The notes beneath the pieces are model-generated. The model saw only the letters and a list, made by a program, of their open reading frames with translations. It was not told the DNA's origin and searched no databases. From Rhodoferax lithotrophicus (lineage in GTDB: Bacteria > Pseudomonadota > Gammaproteobacteria > Burkholderiales > Burkholderiaceae_C), in NCBI RefSeq assembly GCF_019973615.1, contig NZ_AP024238.1, positions 62,001-126,000 of the forward strand: a stretch of 64,000 nt of DNA, read 5' to 3'. Below, one piece after another: positions 40,485 through 50,627 of this stretch. Both the position numbers and the translations under genes were made by a program. Each line of letters starts with the position of its first letter. Position 1 is the first letter of the stretch.

Positions 40485-41528
40485 ATGAATTACCAGGCTG
40501 ACATCACTCGTTACAACACCATGCACTACCGCCGCTGCGGTACAAGCGGGCTGAAACTGCCCGCCATCAGCCTGGGCTTATGGCACAACTTTGGTGATGC
40601 CACACCTTTGTCAACCCAACGGGACATGTTGCGCACTGCATTCGATGCGGGCATCACTCACTTTGACTTGGCCAACAACTACGGCCCACCCTATGGCAGT
40701 GCCGAAGCCAACTTTGGCACCCACCTTAAACGTGACTTCAAACCCTATCGCGACGAACTGATCATCTCCAGCAAAGCTGGCTATGACATGTGGCCAGGCC
40801 CTTATGGTCAAGGCGGTGGCTCGCGCAAATACGTGTTGGCGAGCTTGGACCAAAGCCTGCAACGCATGGGCCTGGATTATGTGGATATTTTCTACAGCCA
40901 CCGATTTGATCCTGATACGCCGCTGGAAGAAACCTGTGGTGCCTTGGCCAGTGCAGTGCAGCAGGGTAAAGCCTTGTATGTGGGCATCAGCAGTTATTCG
41001 GCGGGTAAAACGCGTGAGGTTGCTGCCATATTACAAAGCATGGGGGTACGGACTTTGATTCACCAGCCATCCTATAGCTTGCTGAACCGCTGGATTGAAG
41101 AAGACCTACTCACTGTGCTGAACGACACGGGCATGGGCTGCATTGCCTTCAGCGCATTGGCACAGGGGCTGTTGACAGACAAGTATTTGAAAGGGGTGCC
41201 AGAAAATGCGCGCATTAACCGTCCTGGTGGTAGCTCGTTCAAGCCTGATTTTTTAAATGACACCAACCTGAAGCATGTGCGCGCCCTGAATGGCATGGCA
41301 CAAGCGCGGGGTCAAAGTCTGGCGCAAATGGCCACCGCCTGGGTACTTCGTGATGCCCGCGTGACCAGCGCCCTGATTGGTGCCAGTTCAGCTACACAAA
41401 TAACTGAACTGGTGGGCGCACTGCGGAATCTGGACTTCAGCGCTACCGAGCTTGCAGCCATTGACGAGCATGCAGTCGAAGGTAGCATCAATCTGTGGAA
41501 GCGTCCAAGCACGGATCAGCGGCTTTGA
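40485..41528 (+). CDS. Aldo/keto reductase, YghZ (L-glyceraldehyde-3-phosphate reductase) type
   Basis: 347 residues. AKR TIM barrel with catalytic Asp/Tyr in FDLANNYGPPYGSAE, Lys in IISSKAGYDMWPGPYG, His in IFYSHRFDPDTP, and NADPH-binding residues in the C-terminal LIGASSATQI. The GPPYGSAE and MWPGPYG signatures are those of AKR14/YghZ proteins, which reduce L-glyceraldehyde-3-phosphate and other toxic aldehydes. Monocistronic between two c-di-GMP genes. Confidence 0.92.
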   Translation: MNYQADITRYNTMHYRRCGTSGLKLPAISLGLWHNFGDATPLSTQRDMLRTAFDAGITHFDLANNYGPPYGSAEANFGTHLKRDFKPYRDELIISSKAGYDMWPGPYGQGGGSRKYVLASLDQSLQRMGLDYVDIFYSHRFDPDTPLEETCGALASAVQQGKALYVGISSYSAGKTREVAAILQSMGVRTLIHQPSYSLLNRWIEEDLLTVLNDTGMGCIAFSALAQGLLTDKYLKGVPENARINRPGGSSFKPDFLNDTNLKHVRALNGMAQARGQSLAQMATAWVLRDARVTSALIGASSATQITELVGALRNLDFSATELAAIDEHAVEGSINLWKRPSTDQRL

Positions 41529-41574
41529 TCGCTGTCGATGAAGTGGTCTGCTGCTTGATTGGAATGTAGGTGAA

Positions 41575-43401
41575 TCACATCATCAGGATATGTGTTTGGC
41601 CATGCACGTGATGTTGGTTTTTACCCGCTTTCTTGGCTCGGTACATTGCATGGTCGGCCTGATTGAGTAAATCTTCAGATGTCATATCTTGCACCTGGGG
41701 GTAAAACGTCACCCCCAGACTGGCCGAAACTTGCAACGTCAAGTCACCGAAAGACACCGGCTCACTGGCCGCATTAAGCAGACGTTGCAGTAGCGGGTTG
41801 CTTTCTTGTTCGTGCTCCAGATCTACCAGGATGGCAGCAAATTCATCGCCACCAATACGCGCCAATGTGTCGCCATTACGCAAGACCTGCTTCATACGCT
41901 GAGCCAAGCTGACCAATAGATGGTCACCAGCCGCGTGGCCATAGGTGTCATTGATGGCTTTGAAACCATCCAGATCAATGTACACCAGAGCCAGGCGCAG
42001 GCCCCGTCGAACTGTTTGTGTCATGGCTTGTCGCAAACGGTCTGCCTTGAGCCGACGGTTGGGCAAACCTGTCAATGTATCAAAGTGCGCGAGCTGATCA
42101 AGCCTGGCTTCCTGTGCTTTCCTGCTGGTGATGTCCGAGCACAGCGCAACAAAATGAGTGATTTTGCCTTGGTCATCAAACACTGCACTGATGTGCTGGA
42201 GTTGCACATACACTTCGCCATTTTTGCGGCGGTTCCAAAGCTCACCTGACCATTGCCCCTGTTGCATCAGACTTTGCCAGAAATTGGCATAAAACATCTT
42301 GTCGTGGTGTCCTGAACCAAGTAATCGTGGATTGCGTCCAAGCAACTCATCACGCGGATAGCCTGTGATGCGGATGAACGCTTGATTGGCTTCCACAATG
42401 ATGCCTTCGACCGTTGTAATCAAAATACCTTCAAGGGCATGTCCAAACACACTGGCCGCAACTTTGAGCCTTTGCTCATTGAATTTGCGTTTGGTGATGT
42501 CCCGGATAGACACATGCACCGACTCTTGCCCGTCAAATACGATGGTGGTGCCTTGTACCTCGACTTCCAGCGCCGTACCATCCAGCCGCAGAAAGCGCGA
42601 CTCCACCAAAGGCATGGTGGTGCGGTGACTGATGATGTTACGCAATCGCTTGAGTTGCTGGGCCATATGATCAGGATGAATCCGATCCGTGGTGCAGGTG
42701 CCCAGTAAATCCTGTGCAGTTTGGGCACCAAACAGTTTGATCGCCGCCGGATTGACGTACACGATGCGTGTATTTTGGTGCACCAAGATCGCTTCTGAGG
42801 TGTGTTCAGCCAGCGCCCGAAATCGGGCCTCACTCTCTTGCAGTTGCTGAGCGGCACGCCGTTGCACTACTGCCAAGCTGGCTAGTTTGGCCAGTTGTGC
42901 CAAGGTAACCAGATCAAGCTCATGTGGGTTTTGTGGAGTACGGTGGTACACCGACAGCACCCCCACCACTTGTTGACCAGCAGCCAGCATCGGCTGCGAC
43001 CAACAGGCACCCAGCCCAGCGCGTGTTGCCAATTCACGGTAATTGGTCCAATATGGATGAAGACTGATGTCGCTCACAATCACCCGCTCGGCGGAGAATG
43101 CCGCCGTGGCGCAACCGCCATTGCCATTGGCTACCTGAAGGCCATCCAGAGCTGAAACAAAAAAAGCAGGCAAATTGGCGCTGGCTCCTAGCCTAAGGCA
43201 GGCGGGTGCACCATCCACAGGATGGTCAAGCAGCAACACAGCACAGCTCAAACCAACTTGCAAGCCTGCAATACCTTCGGTGAGAGCTCTTAGAACGTCC
43301 GATAGAGAGGCATCACAAACCAAAAGTTCAAGCACTTCACTGCGCAATTTTTCTTGAAGCGCGGTGGGCCAGCGGTGAGTGGGTGAAAAGAGCTTTGTCA
43401 T
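41575..43401 (-). CDS. GAF-PAS-PAS-GGDEF diguanylate cyclase
   Basis: 608 residues, no TM helices. N-terminal GAF-like domain (about 15-185), two PAS domains (about 190-310 and 312-435, the latter with a GRNPRLLGSG stretch like the PAS of the gene at 4073), and a GGDEF domain with ARIGGDEF and an RxxD inhibitory site (RNGD). No EAL domain. A cytoplasmic c-di-GMP synthase responding to an internal cue. Divergent from the threonine ammonia-lyase gene, convergent with the aldo-keto reductase. Confidence 0.92.
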   Translation of the reverse strand: MTKLFSPTHRWPTALQEKLRSEVLELLVCDASLSDVLRALTEGIAGLQVGLSCAVLLLDHPVDGAPACLRLGASANLPAFFVSALDGLQVANGNGGCATAAFSAERVIVSDISLHPYWTNYRELATRAGLGACWSQPMLAAGQQVVGVLSVYHRTPQNPHELDLVTLAQLAKLASLAVVQRRAAQQLQESEARFRALAEHTSEAILVHQNTRIVYVNPAAIKLFGAQTAQDLLGTCTTDRIHPDHMAQQLKRLRNIISHRTTMPLVESRFLRLDGTALEVEVQGTTIVFDGQESVHVSIRDITKRKFNEQRLKVAASVFGHALEGILITTVEGIIVEANQAFIRITGYPRDELLGRNPRLLGSGHHDKMFYANFWQSLMQQGQWSGELWNRRKNGEVYVQLQHISAVFDDQGKITHFVALCSDITSRKAQEARLDQLAHFDTLTGLPNRRLKADRLRQAMTQTVRRGLRLALVYIDLDGFKAINDTYGHAAGDHLLVSLAQRMKQVLRNGDTLARIGGDEFAAILVDLEHEQESNPLLQRLLNAASEPVSFGDLTLQVSASLGVTFYPQVQDMTSEDLLNQADHAMYRAKKAGKNQHHVHGQTHILMM

Positions 43402-43596
43402 GCCGGCAAGGAAACTCGAAAACTAATCAAAACACAGCGAATCAACCTACGCGAACGCGCGGCCATGAACGGCTACAGCAAATCTTTATGCGTTGTTGGG
43501 TCATAACAAGTGTGAAGGAAGATGGGTGTCGTGATGAAATAGATGCCCTCACCTGCATCTTTGCAACTCATTTTGGAATTGCGACTCAGGTTTGTC

Positions 43597-43616
43597 TATC
43601 CCCCATTTGGGGGATA
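43597..43616. promoter_or_regulatory. Perfect 8-bp palindrome upstream of threonine ammonia-lyase
   Basis: TATCCCCC-ATTT-GGGGGATA, ending 22 bases before the ATG at 43639. Either an operator or an mRNA hairpin near the ribosome site; no T-run follows, so it is not a standard terminator. Confidence 0.5.
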
Positions 43617-43638
43617 TTTCGAGTTTTGGAGCTTGAAA

Positions 43639-44841
43639 ATGCTTGAATTGGCTGTTATTGAACGCGCTGCTCAGCGCTTGCACGATCATGTGCTGCGTAC
43701 ACCTTGCGTGGCATCACGCACCTTGTCGGATATTACCGGGGCACAGGTGTTTTTAAAGTTTGAAAACTTGCAGTTCACGGCCTCATTCAAAGAGCGCGGG
43801 GCCTGCAACAAGCTATCCCAACTTAGCGAACAGGAGCGCGCGCGCGGCGTGATTGCCATGAGCGCAGGCAACCATGCGCAAGGGGTGGCCTACCACGCGC
43901 AGCGACTAGGCATTCGCGCGGTGATTGTTATGCCGTGTTTCACGCCTGGAGTCAAAATTGAACGCACGCGCGGTTTTGACGCTGAAATTGTGTTGCACGG
44001 AAACACACTCGATGAAGCACGCAGTCACGCCTTGGTGCTGGCCGAACAACAAAAGCTGGTTTTTGTTCATCCCTATGACGACCCCGACATCGTGGCCGGT
44101 CAAGGTACCGTCGCGCTTGAAATGCTGACTGACGTGCCTGATCTGGACACGCTGATTGTGGCCATTGGCGGCGGGGGGCTGATTGCCGGCATGGCTGTTG
44201 CCGCCAGGGCTATCAAGCCAGGCATCGAAATCATCGGCGTGCAAACAACACGTTTCCCTGCCATGGTCAATGCTATCAAAGGCACACATTACCCGCAAGG
44301 CAACAGCAGCATTGCCGAAGGTATTGCAGTGGGCACACCAGGCCAGTTGCCGCAAGCCATCATCAAGGCACTGGTCAACGATTTACTGCTGGTGGACGAA
44401 GGCGACATTGAACAAGCCATCGTGATGCTGCTTGAAGTAGAAAAAACACTGGTTGAAGGTGCGGGGGCAGCCGGATTAGCCGCACTGCTGAAATTTACTG
44501 ATCGGTTTAAAGGTAAAAAAGTGGGGCTGGTACTGTCCGGCGGAAATATCGATCCGCTGCTACTGGCTGCCATCATTGAGCGCGGCATGGTGCGCGCTGG
44601 CCGCTTGGCGCGTCTGAAGGTAAGTGCCCGGGACGTGCCTGGCACGCTGGCCCTGATTACCGCCACCGTGGCATCGGCTGGTGCCAACATCAATGAAGTA
44701 CACCACCAGCGGGCTTTCACCACACTGGCTGCGCAAAACGTTGAAATTGAGTTGGTCATCCAGACACGTGGCCCCCACCATATCACCGATGTGCTGGCTG
44801 CATTGGCACAAGCCGGGTTGCAAGCACAGTTGGTGCTTTGA
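43639..44841 (+). CDS. Threonine ammonia-lyase (threonine dehydratase) with C-terminal ACT domain
   Basis: 400 residues from the ATG at 43639; an upstream frame from 43543 is probably not coding. PLP-binding lysine in FTASFKERGACNKL, phosphate loop AIGGGGLIAGM, and a C-terminal ACT domain (DVPGTLALITATVASAGANI). It deaminates threonine to 2-oxobutanoate. The 400-residue form with one ACT-like domain is the single-ACT type rather than the 500-residue IlvA. The upstream palindrome may be involved in control. Confidence 0.92.
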   Translation: MLELAVIERAAQRLHDHVLRTPCVASRTLSDITGAQVFLKFENLQFTASFKERGACNKLSQLSEQERARGVIAMSAGNHAQGVAYHAQRLGIRAVIVMPCFTPGVKIERTRGFDAEIVLHGNTLDEARSHALVLAEQQKLVFVHPYDDPDIVAGQGTVALEMLTDVPDLDTLIVAIGGGGLIAGMAVAARAIKPGIEIIGVQTTRFPAMVNAIKGTHYPQGNSSIAEGIAVGTPGQLPQAIIKALVNDLLLVDEGDIEQAIVMLLEVEKTLVEGAGAAGLAALLKFTDRFKGKKVGLVLSGGNIDPLLLAAIIERGMVRAGRLARLKVSARDVPGTLALITATVASAGANINEVHHQRAFTTLAAQNVEIELVIQTRGPHHITDVLAALAQAGLQAQLVL

Positions 44842-45081
44842 TGCTACGCAGCGCCGATGGATCTGGCCTGATTAAGTTGGACGTGCTTTTGAAGTTGGTC
44901 ACTGAGAGAAACTAAAAAAACAAAAGTCAAACTTCACAGGGCCACATCAATAATCAGGCATCAATTTGTATCAACTATTGAAAAGCAATAGAGGTAACTG
45001 TCAGGTAACCAGTGGGCAACTTCTCTAGAATCAAAGAGTTTTGGCACTCTGGCTCCCTTGACGAGTGCATTTATTTCATAA

Positions 45082-45091
45082 CCTCTAGAGG
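45082..45091. promoter_or_regulatory. Palindrome overlapping the pckG ribosome site
   Basis: CCTCTAGAGG includes the probable Shine-Dalgarno AGAGG, 11 bases before the pckG ATG. The rest of the 261-base gap contains a direct pair GGTAAC (44993 and 45004 region) and no gene. Significance is uncertain. Confidence 0.3.
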
Positions 45092-45102
45092 AACTACCTG
45101 AA

Positions 45103-46950
45103 ATGTCAGATCTGAATTTAACCGCGCCTAGTTTTGTCAAAAACGTCAAGTTGATTGCCTGGGTGGCAGAAATGGCTGCGCTGACCAAGCCCGCCAGCAT
45201 TTACTGGTGTGACGGCTCTGATGAAGAGTATGCCCGCCTGTGCCAGCAGCTGGTAGATGCTGGTACTTTCATCAAACTCAACGAAACCAAGCGTCCAAAC
45301 AGCTTTTTGGCCTGCTCAGACCCGAGTGACGTAGCCCGTGTGGAAGACCGTACATTCATTTGCTGCGAAAAAAAGGAAAATGCTGGCCCCACCAACAACT
45401 GGATGGCCCCTGCTGACATGCGCGCCACACTGCAGCCATTGTTTGATGGCTGCATGAAAGGGCGCACCATGTACGTGGTGCCGTTCAGCATGGGTCCATT
45501 GGGCTCGCACATTTCGCACATCGGCATTGAGTTGACCGATAGTGCCTACGTGGCCGTCAATCAAAAAATCATGACCCGCATGGGCAAGACTGTGTACGAC
45601 GTACTCGGCACCGATGGTGAGTTTGTGCCCTGCATGCATACCGTTGGTGCACCACTGGAAGCCGGTCAGGCCGATGTGAAATGGCCTTGCAACAAAAACA
45701 AATACATTGTTCACTTCCCAGAAACCCGCGAAATCTGGAGTCACGGCTCAGGTTACGGTGGTAACGCCCTGCTTGGCAAGAAATGTTTTGCATTGCGCAT
45801 TGCATCCAACATGGGTCGCGACCAGGGCTGGCTGGCCGAACACATGTTGATTTTGGGTGTCACTAATCCACAAGGCAAAAAATACCATGTGGCAGCAGCT
45901 TTCCCAAGTGCCTGCGGCAAGACCAATTTCTCGATGCTAGTGCCCCCCGCTGGTTTTGAAGGCTGGAAAGTCACCACTATCGGCGATGACATTGCCTGGA
46001 TCAAACCCCATGCCGACGGCAAGATGTACGCCATCAACCCTGAAGCCGGTTATTTTGGCGTGGCACCAGGCACCAACTTCCACACCAACCCCAACTGTAT
46101 GGCCAGCCTGGACAAAAACGTGATTTTCACCAACGTGGCACTCACGGATGATGGTGATGTCTGGTGGGAAGGCATGGAGCAAGACGGTGGCGGCGTGCCA
46201 GCCCATCTGATTGACTGGCAAGGAAACGACTGGACTCCAGAGATCGCCAAACAAACCGGCGCCAAGGCTGCACACCCCAACTCACGCTTCACTGTGGCTG
46301 CGGGCAATAACCCGGCACTTGACCCTGAGTGGAACAACCCTGCTGGCGTAGCCATTGATGCATTCATCTTCGGCGGTCGTCGTTCCACCACCGTGCCGCT
46401 GGTGACAGAAGCACGCACCTGGAAAGAAGGCGTTTACATGGCGGCAACCATGGGCTCGGAAACCACTGCTGCGGCGGTAGGTCAGATGGGTGTGGTACGC
46501 CGCGACCCATTTGCCATGTTGCCGTTCTGCGGTTACAACATGAGTGATTACTTCCAGCATTGGCTGGACATGGAACACAAGCTCGAAGAATCCGGCCACA
46601 CCTTACCAAAAATTTATTGTGTGAACTGGTTCCGTAAGGGGGCCAATGGCAAATTTGTCTGGCCAGGTTATGGAGACAACATGCGTGTACTCAAGTGGAT
46701 GATTGACCGCATTGAAGGTTCGGCCCAAGGTGTGGACACTCTGTTTGGCGTAGCTCCGCTCTTTGATGAACTCACCTGGACTGGTATGCCTTTTACTGCC
46801 GAGCAGTTTGATACTGTCACCAGCATCGACAAGGCTGCATGGGTGGAGGAATTCAAATTGCACGATGCCCATTTTGAGCAACTTGCCCACCATATGCCTA
46901 AAGAGCTAATTGAAACCAAGACCGCGTTGGAGCAACGCCTGAACGGTTAA
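45103..46950 (+). CDS. pckG: Phosphoenolpyruvate carboxykinase (GTP)
   Basis: 615 residues. GTP-type PEPCK motifs: substrate loop [14 protein letters not shown], kinase-1a P-loop [11 protein letters not shown], kinase-2 GDDIAWIK and the guanine-binding [14 protein letters not shown]. It converts oxaloacetate and GTP to PEP, CO2 and GDP for gluconeogenesis, or the reverse. Length is normal for the family. It stands alone with a 260-base leader. Confidence 0.97.
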   Translation: MSDLNLTAPSFVKNVKLIAWVAEMAALTKPASIYWCDGSDEEYARLCQQLVDAGTFIKLNETKRPNSFLACSDPSDVARVEDRTFICCEKKENAGPTNNWMAPADMRATLQPLFDGCMKGRTMYVVPFSMGPLGSHISHIGIELTDSAYVAVNQKIMTRMGKTVYDVLGTDGEFVPCMHTVGAPLEAGQADVKWPCNKNKYIVHFPETREIWSHGSGYGGNALLGKKCFALRIASNMGRDQGWLAEHMLILGVTNPQGKKYHVAAAFPSACGKTNFSMLVPPAGFEGWKVTTIGDDIAWIKPHADGKMYAINPEAGYFGVAPGTNFHTNPNCMASLDKNVIFTNVALTDDGDVWWEGMEQDGGGVPAHLIDWQGNDWTPEIAKQTGAKAAHPNSRFTVAAGNNPALDPEWNNPAGVAIDAFIFGGRRSTTVPLVTEARTWKEGVYMAATMGSETTAAAVGQMGVVRRDPFAMLPFCGYNMSDYFQHWLDMEHKLEESGHTLPKIYCVNWFRKGANGKFVWPGYGDNMRVLKWMIDRIEGSAQGVDTLFGVAPLFDELTWTGMPFTAEQFDTVTSIDKAAWVEEFKLHDAHFEQLAHHMPKELIETKTALEQRLNG

Positions 46951-47363
46951 AGCATTTATTCACAGTCTTTGTGCCTAGACCGACGCAGGAAAAAGACAGC
47001 TTCCCCAGTGGTCTTTTCCTGGCAACAACGTGTGTCCTCCATGGAGGCTGTGAATGTATGTGAACCAAACTGATCCAGATAATTGCGAAGTATCTGGGAT
47101 GTCTCGTACAGGCCCGTCACTTGGGTTACGTCTATAAAAATAAGCAAACCTACCCTGGATCCGGGTTGCGTATTCCTTGCAATTTCACTTCTAAATCAAT
47201 GGTTTCTAGGCATCAAGCTGCAGGAATTACAGATGCAAGACAAGGCGAGATATCAACGATGGAGATGATTTAGAGATCGAGTAAGACTGACAGTTTCTTG
47301 ACATCAGGCAACACAGGAAAGCCAGCATTGGGTAAACTGACCGTCTCATAATTAGGAGCTCCG
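46951..47363. other. 413-base intergenic region
   Basis: No gene is supported. A 63-codon leftward frame (46956-47147) begins MLIFIDVTQVTGLYETSQIL from a TTG without a ribosome site and resembles nothing I know. CTGGATCCGGG and a run of AT-rich DNA precede the Usp gene, whose promoter must lie in the last 100 bases. Confidence 0.4.
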
Positions 47364-47783
47364 ATGAAGATTCTTCTGGCCGTTGATGGCAGTAGCTACA
47401 CCAAAAAAATGCTGGCCTATCTTGCCGCACATGAATTGTTCTCTCTCAAAAATGAGTACACAGCCTTCACTGCGCAACTGGTACTACCAACTCAAGCACG
47501 AGCCGCACTAGGTAAAGAACTGGTACACAAGTACTACGAAGATGAAGGCCAGCGTGTCATGGGACCGGTGACCAAGTTTCTAGAGCGTCACGGTGTCATC
47601 GCGAAATGTAGTTGGAAAACTGGTAAACCTGGTGAGTTGATTGCCAAAATGGCTGAAGAAGGCAAGTTTGATCTGGTTGTGATGGGATCCCACGGCCGCG
47701 GTTCGTTGGTTAATCTGGTGGTGGGTTCAGTCGCTACACAAGTACTGGCCAGCTGCAAAGTACCTGTGCTAATTGTTCGCTAA
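47364..47783 (+). CDS. Universal stress protein (UspA family)
   Basis: 139 residues. MKILLAVDGSSYTKKML at the N-terminus and the nucleotide-binding MGSHGRGSLVNLVVGSVATQVL near the C-terminus, matching the ATP-binding GxxGx(9)G(S/T) motif. AGGAGCT precedes the start. Single gene; usually induced under growth arrest or oxygen limitation, which is not visible here. Confidence 0.92.
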   Translation: MKILLAVDGSSYTKKMLAYLAAHELFSLKNEYTAFTAQLVLPTQARAALGKELVHKYYEDEGQRVMGPVTKFLERHGVIAKCSWKTGKPGELIAKMAEEGKFDLVVMGSHGRGSLVNLVVGSVATQVLASCKVPVLIVR

Positions 47784-47827
47784 CGCCTGAAATTACATAG
47801 CGTCTTACGTCATTTCAGCAAGCACTC

Positions 47828-48751
47828 TCAGGCTATTGGCATACGGACCAAAACAATGTCTGCTGCAGTTTTCAGTGCTTGTGTAAGGGCATCAAGCACC
47901 GCAGACTCCAGGTTCCAGCAATGCCAGTACAGCGCCACGGGCAAGGCTTGCCCAGGCATTAAATCGACCAGCGTGCCGGAGCGCAAATGCTCGCGCACCA
48001 GTAGCTCTGGCAACACGCTCATGCCCCATCCATCAAGCACTGCGCGCACTTGACCGATGGAGCTAGGTACATACATTTGGCTCAATGACACGTGTTTGAG
48101 ACCACAGGCATGCGCTACGAACTCAGACTGCAAATCATCTTTGCGATTGAATGCAATGAATGGCAGTTTGCTGAAGTTGTGCGCCGTCAAGCCATCTGGG
48201 CAACGCTCGGCAGCAAAGGCAGCTTGTGCCACGGCCAAATAGCGCATGGCTCCCAGCGGAACCACCTTGCAACTGCGTAGTGCAGCAGGCAGTGTGGTCA
48301 CACAGCCAAGTACTCGGCCTTCGCGTAGCCACTCAAAAGTAAAGTCCTGATCGTCGGTGATGATCTCCAGCCCCAATCCTTGGTGGGCCAGAGGACTCAA
48401 TGCGGGCAACGCCCAAGTTGCAATGCTGTCAGCATTGATGGCAATCGAGATGCGCTCGTCTTCTCCCGCCATGCCAGCCACACCAGGGGCCATATCCTTC
48501 AAATCACGCTCCAAGTCGGCGCGCAACAAGCGCATTTGCATCGCGTGCTTCAAAAGTAAACGCCCCGCTGTAGTTGCTTTCAAGGGACGACTACGCACAA
48601 TCAGGACTGTACCCACTTGCACCTCTAGTGAGCGCAGGCGCTGCGATACCGCCGACTGGGTAATCGATAAACGCACCGCTGCACGTTCAAAGCCACCTTC
48701 TTCCACAATGGCCGCTAGGCACTCCAACGCGTCAGGATCAAATGTGCTCAT
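47828..48751 (-). CDS. argP: LysR-family regulator ArgP (IciA)
   Basis: 307 residues from the ATG at 48749-48751; an in-frame TTG lies four codons upstream. N-terminal HTH with LSITQSAVSQRLRSLEVQVG, and an ArgP-type effector domain (ITDDQDFTFEWLREGRVLGCVTT). ArgP controls arginine/lysine export in enterobacteria, but no exporter lies beside it here. Convergent with the Usp gene; upstream is a 1-kb gene-poor region. Confidence 0.88.
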   Translation of the reverse strand: MSTFDPDALECLAAIVEEGGFERAAVRLSITQSAVSQRLRSLEVQVGTVLIVRSRPLKATTAGRLLLKHAMQMRLLRADLERDLKDMAPGVAGMAGEDERISIAINADSIATWALPALSPLAHQGLGLEIITDDQDFTFEWLREGRVLGCVTTLPAALRSCKVVPLGAMRYLAVAQAAFAAERCPDGLTAHNFSKLPFIAFNRKDDLQSEFVAHACGLKHVSLSQMYVPSSIGQVRAVLDGWGMSVLPELLVREHLRSGTLVDLMPGQALPVALYWHCWNLESAVLDALTQALKTAADIVLVRMPIA

Positions 48752-49751
48752 AGGTATATTCAATAAGGGTTAAGACCTTACTTTTTCAGGGTTTTACTGC
48801 ATTTTCCGATAGGCAACATGCTGAATGATCTGTGTGTATCCGCTGCGCTGCGATGCGATGTCGAAAGAACCGCTAGTACCTACTGCGGCTGATCAACCAT
48901 GTTATGCATCTGATTTCATTCATCTTCATGGTGTCCCGCATGACCCTTGGGGGGATGGGCGCTCAAAGCGGATAAATTTCACTTTGCAAAATGTCTAAGT
49001 TAATAAATCCTGTGGAGAAACAACCCCGGAATTTGATCGCATATCTTTATGTATTTAATCTGTACTGGTTAGCCCGTAACCGATCATTATGCTAATGGTA
49101 GCGTCAGCCTGGCTAGGCCCGGATGCTGGATTGGCGATTTTTCAAATTCCATAAGATGTTCTGACTGTAGTTCATTCAAAAGGGACAACTAGTTCAACTT
49201 TCACAGCAGCGAGCTCGTATGGATGAAAACTGAATCCTCCCATGTTGCATGGAGTTAAGTGAATGCCATGGAAGTGGCCTTCTCGGAGAGGAACTGATCG
49301 TCGTTTTCTTTAGCTTTGGCCGGTGGAATAATTCGATGAGTCCTAACTGCCGGTGGGGGTTGACGCAAACCTGCTCATCTTCCCGGTGGAGTTGATGTCA
49401 GACTTTGGCTGCACCGTAAACCTGTGTTATTTGGTCAGCCCCGCTGAACAGGGGCGCATGCGTGCCACATGGTGCCGCTATCTTGGCGGGGCAATCTGCC
49501 GAACCGTGCATATCAGCTCGACCCCGTGGGTGGCGATGGTTTCAATGGTGGCCCATTGAGCAGGTGAGAAACTCACAACATTACCTTGAATTGCATCCAT
49601 GTAAACCAATCTTTTTCCGACGAGATTGAAAGTTTGCGATAATCCAAGGTTCCCCTGAACTGTTCAGGAGAAAACTGAACATCGACAAGGCCCTTGGCGT
49701 GATAAACATGCAGGGTCCGTCGCTTATGAGCCCTCTGAGGATTATCTAAAA
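48752..49751. other. 1-kb gene-poor region upstream of rpmH
   Basis: No convincing gene on either strand; the longest frame (49353-49559, 68 codons) shows no known family. Composition is more AT-rich and uneven than the flanks. It contains no dnaA gene, although rpmH is often near dnaA/oriC in related genomes, and I could not find a cluster of TTATCCACA boxes. The last 120 bases should carry the rpmH promoter; GCGATAAT at 49636-49643 is a possible extended -10. Confidence 0.45.
49654..49668. promoter_or_regulatory. 15-bp perfect palindrome in the rpmH leader
   Basis: CCTGAAC-T-GTTCAGG, with another half-site ACTGAAC at 49674-49680. It lies just downstream of the possible -10 GATAAT and could be a repressor operator or a leader hairpin. 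Confidence 0.4.
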
Positions 49752-49886
49752 ATGAAACGCACTTACCAACCTTCCAAGATCCGTCGCGCCCGTACTCACG
49801 GCTTTTTGGTTCGCATGAAAACCCGTGGCGGTCGTGCCGTGATCAATGCACGTCGCGCCAAAGGCCGTAAGCGTCTGGCCGTCTAA
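49752..49886 (+). CDS. rpmH: Large ribosomal subunit protein bL34
   Basis: 44 residues, the family length, starting [18 protein letters not shown] and ending [11 protein letters not shown]. Structural component of the 50S subunit. First gene of the conserved rpmH-rnpA-yidD-yidC-mnmE block, and too short for many gene finders. Confidence 0.97.
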   Translation: MKRTYQPSKIRRARTHGFLVRMKTRGGRAVINARRAKGRKRLAV

Positions 49887-49938
49887 ACCGTTGGTGAGTT
49901 TGGCCTGTTGCTGATCTATTCTGCAAAGGCATCCTGTT

Positions 49939-50346
49939 TTGCAACGTCTTCAAAGCCGCTCCCAGTTTCAAGCTGTGTTGGCGGGTTTGACTTTGTCCCG
50001 AACACCACATTTTGCGCTGCATAGTCTGGCACTGGACGAGCAACCTGAAGGGGGCGCACGTCAGCCCTTGTTTGCGGTGCAAGATGTCTGGATGGGTGCC
50101 ATGGTGCCCAAACGGTGGGCTAAGCGCGCAGTAACACGTAACGCTATCAAGCGCCAGATTTACGCTTTGAGTCAAGATTTTGAGCATGAGTTGAAGTCTG
50201 CTGCTCATGTGGTTCGGTTGCGTGCTGGTTTTGATAAAACACGTTTTGTCAGTGCCACCTCATGCGCACTCAAGGCTGCTGTGCGTGCCGAACTGCAACA
50301 GCTTTTCACCCGGGCCACGACCAACCCACCCCAGGGGACAACATGA
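49939..50346 (+). CDS. rnpA: Ribonuclease P protein component
   Basis: 135 residues from a TTG start at 49939. Conserved RNase P protein signature KRAVTRNAIKRQIYAL preceded by VPKRWAK. It assists the RNA subunit in 5' maturation of tRNA. The C-terminal stop overlaps the yidD start by ATGA. Confidence 0.94.
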   Translation: MQRLQSRSQFQAVLAGLTLSRTPHFALHSLALDEQPEGGARQPLFAVQDVWMGAMVPKRWAKRAVTRNAIKRQIYALSQDFEHELKSAAHVVRLRAGFDKTRFVSATSCALKAAVRAELQQLFTRATTNPPQGTT

Positions 50347-50627
50347 TCAAGCGTATGTTGATTGGGGTAGTTCGGGGCTACCGCTTATTGCTGAGCCCAT
50401 GGTTAGGCTCATCTTGCCGGTTTGAACCCACTTGCTCAGCTTATTCGCTTCAGGCTCTGGAGCGCTTTGGTGCGCTCAAGGGCAGTTATTTGACGCTGGC
50501 CAGAATTGGGCGTTGCCATCCTTGGTGTCAAGGCGGGCTTGATCCTGTGCCAGGCATCACTGACCCGGCCAAGCCCGATATGTTTTCCCGGTTGATTTCC
50601 TCTTCCACTCAAAAGAAGTCCTCATGA
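50343..50627 (+). CDS. yidD: Membrane protein insertion efficiency factor YidD
   Basis: 94 residues from the ATG at 50343. The family motifs YRLLLSPWLGSSCRFEPTCSAYS and GRCHPWCQGGLDPVP are present, with the conserved cysteines. A small membrane-associated protein that helps YidC. Overlaps rnpA upstream and yidC downstream by ATGA. Confidence 0.95.
   Translation: MIKRMLIGVVRGYRLLLSPWLGSSCRFEPTCSAYSLQALERFGALKGSYLTLARIGRCHPWCQGGLDPVPGITDPAKPDMFSRLISSSTQKKSS

Noticed and set aside
45058..45086. Sigma-70 promoter before pckG starting from TTGACG
   Set aside because: No -10 hexamer at a suitable distance.
46956..47147. 63-codon leftward ORF after pckG
   Set aside because: TTG start without ribosome site and no recognisable family; kept only as part of the intergenic note.
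49353..49559. 68-codon ORF in the gene-poor region before rpmH
   Set aside because: No ribosome site, no family, irregular composition.
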